Below are positions 34,986 to 42,767 of a stretch of DNA of 42,769 nt, piece after piece; within the stretch, counting starts at the first letter, position 1; each line of letters opens with the position of its first letter. Location of the stretch: positions 1 to 42,769 of the forward strand of contig JACQGC010000007.1 of the NCBI GenBank assembly GCA_016199805.1, in the 5' to 3' direction. The stretch comes from Candidatus Nomurabacteria bacterium (GTDB lineage: Bacteria; Patescibacteriota; Minisyncoccia; Phycocordibacterales; UBA9973). The position numbers and the translations under genes were made by a program. The notes under the pieces are model-generated. The model did not search any database. It had not been told where the DNA came from and was given only the letters and a program-made list of their open reading frames with translations.

Positions 34986-36059
34986 ATGCATGACTTAGCT
35001 TTATACCGCAAATACAGGCCAAAGAACTTCGGAGAAGTCTTGGGGCAGGACCATATTGTCAAAATTTTGGAGAGCTCTGTGGAGACCAACAAAGTCTCGC
35101 ATGCTTACCTATTTGTGGGCACCCGGGGCACAGGCAAGACCTCTGTGGCTCGTATTTTCGCCTCCAGTATCGGCGTATCCGCAAATGACCTATATGAAAT
35201 AGACGCCGCCAGCAATAGGGGAATAGAAGATATCAAGCAGTTGCGTGATGGAGTGCGGGTATTGCCATTTGATTCCAAATACAAAGTCTACATCATAGAC
35301 GAGGTGCATATGCTCTCCAAAGACGCTTGGGGCGCGCTACTCAAGACCTTGGAAGAGCCGCCAAAGCATGTCATTTTTATTTTAGCTACGACAGAACTAC
35401 ACAAGGTGCCGGAGACAATTATTTCCCGCTGCCAAGTTTTCACTTTCAAAAAAGCTTCAAATACTATTTTGAAAAAAATGTTACTAGACATCGCCAAGAA
35501 GGAGGGTTTTGATTTGGACGCCGGCAGTGCCGAGCTCTTGACCATCTTGGCTGATGGTTCTTTCCGCGATGGCCTGGGCGAGCTGCAAAAAGTTTTAAAT
35601 TTCGTTGGAAGAGGCAAAAAAACCCCGAACCAGAGCAAGCTCGGTACGGGGCAAGTGACAATAGAAGACGTGGAAAAAATCACCGGCGCGCCAAAGACAG
35701 TCTTGGTGAACGATTTCATCTCCGCTATCGCGCAAAAAGATTTAGAGAAGGGAATCTTGGCGGTGAAAACTGCCTCCGAAGCAAACTTGGATATGAAATT
35801 ATTTTTCAAACTGATTATTCAAAAATTCCGAATGGCCATCATACTCCGTTACGCGCCGAAATTGAAGGATGAAATGACGGGGGACTTGTCGGAAGCGGAT
35901 TTGGAATTCCTGCAAACACTTGTAAAAGAAGACAAAGAGGGTATGCTTCGTTCAGGAGCGCTATCTATATTACTCGACGCCTACAAAAATATGGACAACA
36001 CTTTTATAGCCGAACTACCACTAGAGCTCGCCCTGGTGAAGATAATAAATAAAGATTAA
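34986..36059 (+). CDS. dnaX: DNA polymerase III gamma/tau-like clamp-loader ATPase (short, no zinc module)
   Basis: LYRKYRPKNFGEVLGQDHIV; GTRGTGKTSVARIFA; IDEVHMLSKDAWGALLKTLEEPP. Confidence 0.93.
   Translation: MHDLALYRKYRPKNFGEVLGQDHIVKILESSVETNKVSHAYLFVGTRGTGKTSVARIFASSIGVSANDLYEIDAASNRGIEDIKQLRDGVRVLPFDSKYKVYIIDEVHMLSKDAWGALLKTLEEPPKHVIFILATTELHKVPETIISRCQVFTFKKASNTILKKMLLDIAKKEGFDLDAGSAELLTILADGSFRDGLGELQKVLNFVGRGKKTPNQSKLGTGQVTIEDVEKITGAPKTVLVNDFISAIAQKDLEKGILAVKTASEANLDMKLFFKLIIQKFRMAIILRYAPKLKDEMTGDLSEADLEFLQTLVKEDKEGMLRSGALSILLDAYKNMDNTFIAELPLELALVKIINKD
35623..35651. repeat. Palindromic element inside dnaX
   Basis: CCCCGAACCAGAGCAAGCTCGGTACGGGG, imperfect hairpin in frame. Confidence 0.5.
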
Positions 36060-36556
36060 AACTCTTTTTCATCTGCCGAAGGACCATAGATGGCCGGCAC
36101 GGGGATACCGTTTAGACGCATATAGACCGTCAGCTGTCCGCGGTGATGCGCCCAATGCATCAGCGACTGGGCCACACTGTCCCGCCTGGAAGACTTCATG
36201 AGTTCTTTGTCGCCACTCTTTAAATAAAACATTTTCTCCAATTCTTCATCGGTCGTGTTTTTCAAGGCCTTTTCGGCCATCTTTACATTCTCACTGAAAA
36301 ATTTGATGAGGTCGGCAGTGGTCGTGAGGTTGTATTTTTCCCAAGTGGCAAAATTCACTTCACCTTTTTCTATGGTCACCGCAATCCACTTTGGAATCTC
36401 TGCCACGACTTGCGCCAAGCTTCCCATAATCATAGATTTATCGTGGGGCTTGTAACCGTAAAACTTTTCGGTTATCCGCTCCAGGCATTTGCGCGTAGCC
36501 ACGACATCCGCGTCCAATATTCGTAAAAATTCTTTTGCAATAATATTTTTGTCCAT
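36056..36556 (-). CDS. DinB-family protein
   Basis: QSLMHWAHHRGQLTVYMRLNGIPVPAIYGPSADE. Confidence 0.88.
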   Translation of the reverse strand: MDKNIIAKEFLRILDADVVATRKCLERITEKFYGYKPHDKSMIMGSLAQVVAEIPKWIAVTIEKGEVNFATWEKYNLTTTADLIKFFSENVKMAEKALKNTTDEELEKMFYLKSGDKELMKSSRRDSVAQSLMHWAHHRGQLTVYMRLNGIPVPAIYGPSADEKEF

Positions 36557-36571
36557 AATTTTTTATATTTA

Positions 36572-36865
36572 TTACCAAACCTTGTAAATTTCCCGGGAGC
36601 CCGTCAGATACATATCCGTGTATCCTTTCATTTTCTCGCCCTTCTTTTTCATTTCCTCTGTCGGGTTCATGTACTTCTCAAAAGCTTTTTCGTACGCGGT
36701 CAGATTTTCGTAAGTGCTGACCATTATCACTCTGTTGTACTCGCCGGTCATGTCCGTCATAATATTTACGACGTCTTTTTCGTCTCCCATGACTTCCTTG
36801 AATAATTTTGCCACTTTTGAAGCATTACCCGGTTTACAAACAAATGTATCATGTACTATTATCAT
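36572..36865 (-). CDS. Small dimeric alpha/beta-barrel (ABM/NIPSNAP-like) protein
   Basis: VHDTFVCKPGNASKVAKLFKEVMGDEK...YNRVIMVSTYENLTAYEKAFEKY. Confidence 0.6.
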   Translation of the reverse strand: MIIVHDTFVCKPGNASKVAKLFKEVMGDEKDVVNIMTDMTGEYNRVIMVSTYENLTAYEKAFEKYMNPTEEMKKKGEKMKGYTDMYLTGSREIYKVW

Positions 36866-36975
36866 AGATTTTTTAAAGATTAGTTATAATGGGCGTATTT
36901 TACATAATAAATTATGAAGAAGACATGAAAATAGTCTTCATTACTTCTTTATAATTTTGACTTAGTATAGTAAAT

Positions 36976-37287
36976 ATGAAAAACAATAATACGATATACG
37001 CAGTAGCTGTTTTGCTTATAGTCTTTGTGGGGGTGTTTTGGTTTGCTTATTTTAGTAAGCCTATACCCACCATGCCCACGGTTCCGTACCCGGCCCTGAA
37101 TTCAGCGGATTCTCAAGCTCTGGTGCCGCCAGCCACGGCAGGCCCTGGTGAGCGTTGTGGAGGGAATATGACCACGGCTTTGCAATGCGGGGTAGGTTAT
37201 CATTGCGCGCCGAACCCGGGTTCACATCTGCCGTTTGGGGATGTGGGTGGCACCTGCGTAAGCAACGCTCTTTCACCGGATAAATAA
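36976..37287 (+). CDS. Membrane-anchored Cys-rich extracytoplasmic protein
   Basis: One N-terminal TM; AGPGERCGGNMTTALQCGVGYHCAPNPGSHLPFGDVGGTCVS. Confidence 0.65.
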   Translation: MKNNNTIYAVAVLLIVFVGVFWFAYFSKPIPTMPTVPYPALNSADSQALVPPATAGPGERCGGNMTTALQCGVGYHCAPNPGSHLPFGDVGGTCVSNALSPDK

Positions 37288-37315
37288 AATTGTAATTTTT
37301 GAATATAAATAATTT

Positions 37316-37350
37316 CACCCCGCCAGTCGCATTTCGTTACTGGCGGGGTG
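37316..37350. terminator. Strong hairpin terminator
   Basis: CACCCCGCCAGT-11 nt-ACTGGCGGGGTG perfect 12-bp stem. Confidence 0.75.
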
Positions 37351-37378
37351 GTTACTTCGCGTATTACGCGACAAGATA

Positions 37379-37519
37379 TTACTTCGCGTGAAGCTTTCCT
37401 ATCTGCGGTGGTTTTTCTGTGTGAAGCAGAAGCGCCGCAGCAGCAAGAACCAAAAACGCCAATAACAGCAGATACTCGACGCTATCCTGGCCACTTTCGT
37501 CCCTTAAGAAATGAACCAT
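37379..37519 (-). CDS. Flp/Fap-type (class IVb) prepilin-like peptide
   Basis: MVHFLRDESGQDSVEYLLLLAFLVLAAAALLLHTEKPPQIGKLHAK; G|QDSVEY processing motif; SD AGGAGG; TTGACA -35. Confidence 0.75.
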   Translation of the reverse strand: MVHFLRDESGQDSVEYLLLLAFLVLAAAALLLHTEKPPQIGKLHAK

Positions 37520-37623
37520 GTTGTGTTCTCCTCCTCTGTTAAAATAATTATCATTTTTAATCTTTGTTGTCAATATAGTTGATTCGGACATAGGTCGGAT
37601 GTTATAATACCAATGTCCTACCT

Positions 37624-38325
37624 ATGATTAGAAAAATTGAGGAAAAACAAAAAGCTATTGCTTTACGGAAACAAGGCAGAACTTATTCTGATATTTTGCG
37701 TGCTGTTCCTGTGGCAAAATCCACTCTTTCAATTTGGTTGCGAGAAGTCGGTATGGCTAAAGCTCAAAAACAGATATTTACCGAAGCAAGAAGGCTGGCG
37801 TCTCTTCGTGGCGGACAGGCAAGGAGAAAACAGAGGATAGAAAAACAAAATAAGATATATGAAGAAGCAAAATCCAGTATAAAGGGTTTATCTAATTACG
37901 AATTTTTCCTAGTGGGCGTTTGTTTGTATTGGGCGGAGGGGACAAAAGAGAAAGAATATCGTCCTGGGTCTAGAATTGCTTTTTCTAACATGGATCCAAA
38001 GATAATTGTTTTGTTTTTAAAATGGCTTCAAAATATATGCAAAATTCCTAAAAATATGATAGTATTTGAAATAATGGTTCACGAGAGCCACCGAGAAAGA
38101 GTAGACGAAGTAAGGCGTTTTTGGTCTAAAATAACAGGTTTTTCTGTTGGTAGTTTTTCAAAACTTTATTTTAAAAAGAGTAAAATCAAAAAAACCAATA
38201 GAAAAAATACTGGTGAAAAATATCACGGGGTGCTAAAAATACAAGTTAGAGAAAGTTCCGAATTAGTTAGAAAAATAGCCAGTTGGTCGGAGGCAATTTT
38301 TCAAGAAGTTTTGAAAATCAAATAG
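37624..38325 (+). CDS. HTH protein with LAGLIDADG-like domain
   Basis: N-terminal ALRKQGRTYSDILRAVPVAKSTLSIWLRE; then FFLVGVCLYWAEGTKEKEYRPGSRIAFSNMDPKIIVLFLKWLQ. Confidence 0.65.
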   Translation: MIRKIEEKQKAIALRKQGRTYSDILRAVPVAKSTLSIWLREVGMAKAQKQIFTEARRLASLRGGQARRKQRIEKQNKIYEEAKSSIKGLSNYEFFLVGVCLYWAEGTKEKEYRPGSRIAFSNMDPKIIVLFLKWLQNICKIPKNMIVFEIMVHESHRERVDEVRRFWSKITGFSVGSFSKLYFKKSKIKKTNRKNTGEKYHGVLKIQVRESSELVRKIASWSEAIFQEVLKIK

Positions 38326-38337
38326 AAATTAAAATCT

Positions 38338-38408
38338 TGAGGGGTCGTCTAACGGTAGGACACGGGACTTTGAATCCCGGTATGAAGGTTCGATCCCTTC
38401 CCCCTCAG
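38338..38408 (+). tRNA. tRNA-Gln(TTG)
   Basis: TGAGGGG/CCCCTCA acceptor; CGGGA-CTTTGAA-TCCCG anticodon arm; GGTTCGATCCC T arm. Confidence 0.95.
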
Positions 38409-38491
38409 CAGTCCTATGCTAAGTCAGGTGACTGAGATGCATCGTGCGTACTATCCAGTTATGGCATACCCGATGAGCTCGGTATTCAAGA

Positions 38492-38523
38492 CTAAAAAAG
38501 CACCCAAATAGGTGCTTTTTTAG
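38492..38523. terminator. Bidirectional intrinsic terminator
   Basis: CTAAAAAAGCACC-caaata-GGTGCTTTTTTAG perfect 13 bp. Confidence 0.9.
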
Positions 38524-38534
38524 TTCCTTCTTCG

Positions 38535-38687
38535 GATAACTGGAATATTTATCAACTTGATTTGGGTAATTTCAGTTTGATTTTTGAAGGGAAAAAAGAA
38601 GGGGTCCCTATTTCCTTGTCAGACCTATCCGAAGAAGTACGCGCCGGGCAAAAACAAATGGAAGATTATTATCGAGGGTTGAAATAA
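38535..38687 (+). pseudogene. Start-less gene remnant
   Basis: DNWNIYQLDLGNFSLIFEGKKEGVPISLSDLSEEVRAGQKQMEDYYRGLK* open frame without an in-frame upstream ATG. Confidence 0.35.
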
Positions 38688-38775
38688 AAGGAGACAAAAA
38701 AATTCTCCGTACTAGAGTTTTGGCAATATGGATTTTATAAGGATGACCCAAAAGGAGGAATTTTCTCTTAAAGAG

Positions 38776-40110
38776 TTACTCCAGATTTTTTCTTAATTGT
38801 GTAATAGCCTCACTGGTTAAAATTTCCTTACCCAAAGATGACACTTGTAATTCTTTAAGAGATTTTAAGGCCTGTTCTCTGTTTAATTTTTTAAAAGCAA
38901 TTATTTGTTTTCCATCTTTTTCTGGATCATCAACAACTTGTTTTAAATAACGATTGTAATAAAATCTCGATGGAGTGGTTATATCTGACGCTGATTCTGG
39001 AAACAACACCGAAGAACTACCACTATTTTTTGTGGCTTCGCAAGAAAATTTTAACATGTCAGTAATATTTCCATAAACATAGTGTTCCAAACCTTCTCTT
39101 TCTTTCCATCTTTGAATTATTTCTCCAAATACATTTCCTTCAATAGAACCACTATTTAATTGAGTGAAATAACATTCCACAACATCATCACAAATTTTAT
39201 CAAATTGGTCAGAATTTCCACGATAAATTTTTTCTCCAGCAGACTCATGTACCTCAAATCTTGACAAATCTACAACAGAAGCCAAGCGATCATCTAAAGA
39301 AAAAGTTATAGATTTTAATCCCTCTTTTTCATTTAACCAACCAGACCGAACCATAGTTAATCCAAATTCAGACTGTTTTAAATTTCTTAAGTAATCTCTG
39401 AGCATTAAATAATGTCTTTGAAATTCTCTTTGAAAACCAACCGAACTAGTTAAAGTGAATCCACCTTCGGTATCGTCTATAGTAGCATCTATACCTTCAT
39501 AAAAATGAGTATTTGAATCTGAAAAATCTTTTATAAACCAATTTGCAAACAATCTCCAAGATTGATGAGAATATTTAACCGTTTTTGGTTTTATTAAATT
39601 TTCTGATGGTGCTAAAACATCCCGATAAGCAAGTGTTCCACCCGGCAATAACACTCTATTAAATTCTTCAAAAGCTTTTACTATGGCTTTTCTACCATAT
39701 AAAGTATCAACCTCTTTTCCTTCTTCTGTGTGACCATTGGTTCCATATGAACTAATTTCATGAAATATCGCTGAAGCATTAATGGCACTAATTGATTCAC
39801 TAGAAAAAGGCAAAACACCAGCATCCGCAGACACACCTTCTATCCCAGTTTCTTTTTTTAAAGAAGCTACTAATCTAGGAATAATATCTACAGCAATTAG
39901 TTCTATGTCTCCTAAGTCAGCTGTATGGCTTTTTAATTCTTTGAGAGATTCACCCCCACCAGTGCCAAGTTCAATAATTCTCACTTTGCCGTCTTTTGCT
40001 TTTGGTAAACTTTGGTTTGTTAAAGCCTTGTCAACTACACCAATTTTTTCCGATACATTATTTCTAATTTGTTTAAGATAATCACCGGACTCTTTATTTG
40101 ATTTAAGCAT
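38776..40110 (-). CDS. Class I SAM-dependent methyltransferase, 444 aa
   Basis: VRIIELGTGGGESLKEL...ELIAVDIIPRLVASLKKETGIEGVSADAGVLPFSSESISAINASAIFHEIS...VLLPGGTLAYRDVL. Confidence 0.85.
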   Translation of the reverse strand: MLKSNKESGDYLKQIRNNVSEKIGVVDKALTNQSLPKAKDGKVRIIELGTGGGESLKELKSHTADLGDIELIAVDIIPRLVASLKKETGIEGVSADAGVLPFSSESISAINASAIFHEISSYGTNGHTEEGKEVDTLYGRKAIVKAFEEFNRVLLPGGTLAYRDVLAPSENLIKPKTVKYSHQSWRLFANWFIKDFSDSNTHFYEGIDATIDDTEGGFTLTSSVGFQREFQRHYLMLRDYLRNLKQSEFGLTMVRSGWLNEKEGLKSITFSLDDRLASVVDLSRFEVHESAGEKIYRGNSDQFDKICDDVVECYFTQLNSGSIEGNVFGEIIQRWKEREGLEHYVYGNITDMLKFSCEATKNSGSSSVLFPESASDITTPSRFYYNRYLKQVVDDPEKDGKQIIAFKKLNREQALKSLKELQVSSLGKEILTSEAITQLRKNLE

Positions 40111-40116
40111 AATTAT

Positions 40117-40689
40117 TTATTCAAATTTACTAAAAGTAAACCATTTCATAGAACCAACTGGGATATGATATCGTTCTTCAATAACAATTCTTGCATTTTC
40201 AAAAACTGCATCTTTCCAATCCAAATCAAGTTTTTTAGCAACCTTTTTAAGTGCTGATTCTAAAGTTCCCTCTAGCTCTACATAAGTAGGAATTTTAGGC
40301 CAAGTATCAATATCAATAGTAACACCATCCAGTAAAAAGGTGTGGCGTTTTTTTTGTTGATGTCGGTAAGCCACCAAGCCCAATCTTTCCAAGAAAAGTT
40401 CTACTTTATCACTATCTATAATATTAAATTCAATTTCTTCAACCCCATCAAGATTTTCTTGCTGGTGATGTTTATAAGCTAAAGCTGTATTTTTTTTATT
40501 TTTTCTTAAACGAACAAACTTTTTCTCCTCATCCCTCCATTTATAGTCTTTGTCATAAAAGATAATTTCTTCCAATAAATCTTCTCCATGGTCTTCAGCT
40601 CCAAGATTGGTTAATTTTTTAACTAATAACTCTTTATCAATTTCTAAAAATCTCACCTCTATTTCTTTGTTTTCTTTTTCTATAGCCAT
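40117..40689 (-). CDS. CYTH-domain protein (class IV cyclase/triphosphatase fold)
   Basis: KEIEVRFLEIDKELLVKKLTNLGA...FVRLRKNKKNTALAYKHH...VEEIEFNI...TIDIDTWPKIPTYVELEG. Confidence 0.85.
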   Translation of the reverse strand: MAIEKENKEIEVRFLEIDKELLVKKLTNLGAEDHGEDLLEEIIFYDKDYKWRDEEKKFVRLRKNKKNTALAYKHHQQENLDGVEEIEFNIIDSDKVELFLERLGLVAYRHQQKKRHTFLLDGVTIDIDTWPKIPTYVELEGTLESALKKVAKKLDLDWKDAVFENARIVIEERYHIPVGSMKWFTFSKFE

Positions 40690-40751
40690 TTTATTATTTT
40701 AAGCATTGTTATTATAGCACTTTATTTTAAATATATAAATTAAACAAAAAA

Positions 40752-40779
40752 CACCCTCAACCACTATGGATTGAGGGTG
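40752..40779 (-). terminator. Terminator overlapping the kinase stop codon
   Basis: CACCCTCAA-ccactatgga-TTGAGGGTG with a T6 tract on the minus strand; stop codon 40757-40759 lies in the stem. Confidence 0.8.
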
Positions 40780-41311
40780 CTCCCGCCAAAATCAGATCAA
40801 TGACTTGTTCGGGGGTGATATTGCTCGTATCTACGCAGATGACCTTGCTCTGTTTGGCAAGTACCTCTTCGTAGACCTTTCTGATCAGGTGTTGCCTTCC
40901 GTCCATGCGCTTGTCGCCAGGAGACATGCCCCGACCATTCATACGCTTGGCCTGGGCTTCTGGAGACACCGTGAGATAGACCGTAAAATCCGGCAGCACG
41001 ATGTTACCCATATCCGCAAGCTCGGCTGGAATTCCCATGACGCGGTGGTAAACCACGGTGGTCATCCAATACCGGTCAACTACGATGTTACAGGTCGCTG
41101 CCAAGACCGTCAGTTCCTTCGATGCCGTTTGCACGACTCGAGTGAAGTAGGAGTAATGTTCGGCATCCGTTGCGGTTGCGTTGATTCTGTCCTGTTCCCC
41201 ACGCATGTGTTCCGGCGGAGTCTTGTACAGAATAGCGTTGAGAGCGGTGGCCAGCCTAGGGCAAACTTCACCCTTGCCGGCACAGTCAATTCCTTCAACT
41301 GCCACGATCAT
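40757..41311 (-). CDS. Thymidylate/deoxynucleoside-kinase-like P-loop protein
   Basis: MIVAVEGIDCAGKGEVCPRLATAL; VVDRYWMTTVVYHR; FTVYLTVSPEAQAKRMNGRG. Confidence 0.75.
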   Translation of the reverse strand: MIVAVEGIDCAGKGEVCPRLATALNAILYKTPPEHMRGEQDRINATATDAEHYSYFTRVVQTASKELTVLAATCNIVVDRYWMTTVVYHRVMGIPAELADMGNIVLPDFTVYLTVSPEAQAKRMNGRGMSPGDKRMDGRQHLIRKVYEEVLAKQSKVICVDTSNITPEQVIDLILAGAPSIHSG

Positions 41312-41312
41312 G

Positions 41313-41801
41313 TTATTCCTCCTTCCTTGGCAGTCGGATATCGTCCAGCGTTACTTGCTTCGTCTTTCCTGCGATTTGCAAGCGAGTGGTGTGCCCCTGC
41401 TCCCTGCCGATGAACGGACGAATGAGCGGAGCTAAGTAGCTTATAACCGGCGGGTCTACATTCGCTTCCGAATCTTCGAAGCCGCCGACTTGGTAGACCT
41501 TGGCTTCACCGTCCACATCAAGCACCGCAATGTGACCGATGCGAAGCTCTGTGGTATCCGTCGGAGCCTCGTCAACGACCATCATCTCTGCCATCTTCGC
41601 GTTGATTTCGGCAATCTGTGCGTTGAGCATCTGTTCTTCTCGACACAGTTGCTCGAAAGAGAAGTTATCGTGCCATTGGTTTCCACCAATTTCGGCCGCT
41701 TCTCCCTTTTGCCCTTGTTTCGATTTGAGCTTATCAAAGAGCTCTTGCTTCTGGCGCGTGATTCTATCTGCTCCAGAGCGCGTAAAATACAGTCTAGCCA
41801 T
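41313..41801 (-). CDS. GreA/GreB-like transcription factor
   Basis: Coiled coil with GGNQWHDNFSFEQLCREEQMLNAQIAEINAKM; FKBP-like C-terminus IGHIAVLDVDGEAKVYQVGGFEDSEANVDPPVISYLAPLIRPFIGREQGHTTRL. Confidence 0.7.
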   Translation of the reverse strand: MARLYFTRSGADRITRQKQELFDKLKSKQGQKGEAAEIGGNQWHDNFSFEQLCREEQMLNAQIAEINAKMAEMMVVDEAPTDTTELRIGHIAVLDVDGEAKVYQVGGFEDSEANVDPPVISYLAPLIRPFIGREQGHTTRLQIAGKTKQVTLDDIRLPRKEE

Positions 41802-41847
41802 AGCACTCTCCTGTTTAGTTTAGTAGAACAAATTCTTTTTTATTATA

Positions 41848-41876
41848 ATGTATGAATACAAATTTGTCAAATTTTC
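41848..41876 (-). promoter_or_regulatory. Consensus sigma70 promoter for the Gre-like/kinase operon
   Basis: Reverse complement TTGACA - 17 nt - TATAAT. Confidence 0.8.
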
Positions 41877-42028
41877 CGTAATAGTTCAATACCTTAGAAT
41901 CACTGAGATGAACATTCCAATAGACAGCTATACGGTTCCTTTTTATACTGTCTATCGTGTCTATTGAGACCTGACTGAGACGCCTCAATTTGGTATACTA
42001 AAAAGGCTCAAGGAACCCTTAAACGGCC

Positions 42029-42259
42029 TCATGTGGTCAGGTTCCAGACTGAGTCATTCAGCTTTGTGCAGAAATCAGCATTTTTAGGTAAATTTGCGAT
42101 AGCTAAATACGGACTTTTAAGTTGATAATCAACAATATTTTTGTCTTTCATGGAAAGGTTCCAAAGTACTTCGTGGACGATATTTTGTTTTTTATCAGGT
42201 TTAAGTTCTAAAAACTCTTTCGCCCATATAACACAATCGCAAGAGGCACAGAGTACCAC
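42029..42259 (-). pseudogene. C-terminal remnant of a serine recombinase-like protein
   Basis: AKEFLELKPDKKQNIVHEVLWNLSMKDKNIVDYQLKSPYLAIANLPKN resembles C-termini of large serine recombinases; no catalytic domain. Confidence 0.45.
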
Positions 42260-42281
42260 TTACCAGACCCCGCATACTGAG

Positions 42282-42497
42282 CTAAAAAATCAGCAGGAAC
42301 ATATCCGCTTCCGGAATTCTTTTCGGACTTGTCTTAGGGCGTGACGATTGAGTTGGAATTGGATGATCTCCATACACTTTTGATTTCTTCGACCAAACAA
42401 CGATGACACTTTGGCTGTATCCAAAGTGTCTTGCTACTGCTCTGGTAGAATATCCCTTCCGAAGCATTCGCACCGCATCGCGTCTTACGCGTGGCAA
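42282..42497 (-). pseudogene. N-terminal HTH fragment of an IS-type transposase/integrase
   Basis: RRDAVRMLRKGYSTRAVARHFGYSQSVIVVWSKK...PIPTQSSRPKTSPKRI, then loss of frame. Confidence 0.5.
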
Positions 42498-42638
42498 CCT
42501 ATGATTTGTTGTATACGAGATATGCCTTGTATTTTAAACCTGCTAATGGCCAGGTGATTACAAGGTGTTGAAAGGATGCGCAGCTATTGACTTTTTTGGA
42601 TATATATGCAAAATTAGCCCTGAACGTACAACCTCTAG

Positions 42639-42767
42639 TTACCCCTCAAGTAGGACAGAACTAATGTTTGAATAATAACTCATCGGAATTCGAAAGCCAA
42701 TAATTTCTCTCGGTCGGTCGTTTAAGAAGGAATGAATTTCCAGCAATTCTTCTTCAGTGACTGACTC
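42639..42767 (-). mobile_element. IS30-like transposase C-terminus (cut by window edge)
   Basis: ESVTEEELLEIHSFLNDRPREIIGFRIPMSYYSNISSVLLEG*. Confidence 0.5.

Noticed and set aside
38416-38517. 33-aa ATG ORF after tRNA-Gln (MLSQVTEMHRAYYPVMAYPMSSVFKTKKAPK)
   Set aside because: No SD, and it overlaps the terminator; coding status not supportable.
40805-41413. 202-aa plus-strand ORF over the kinase gene
   Set aside because: Antisense to a recognisable kinase with a better SD and promoter; treated as spurious.
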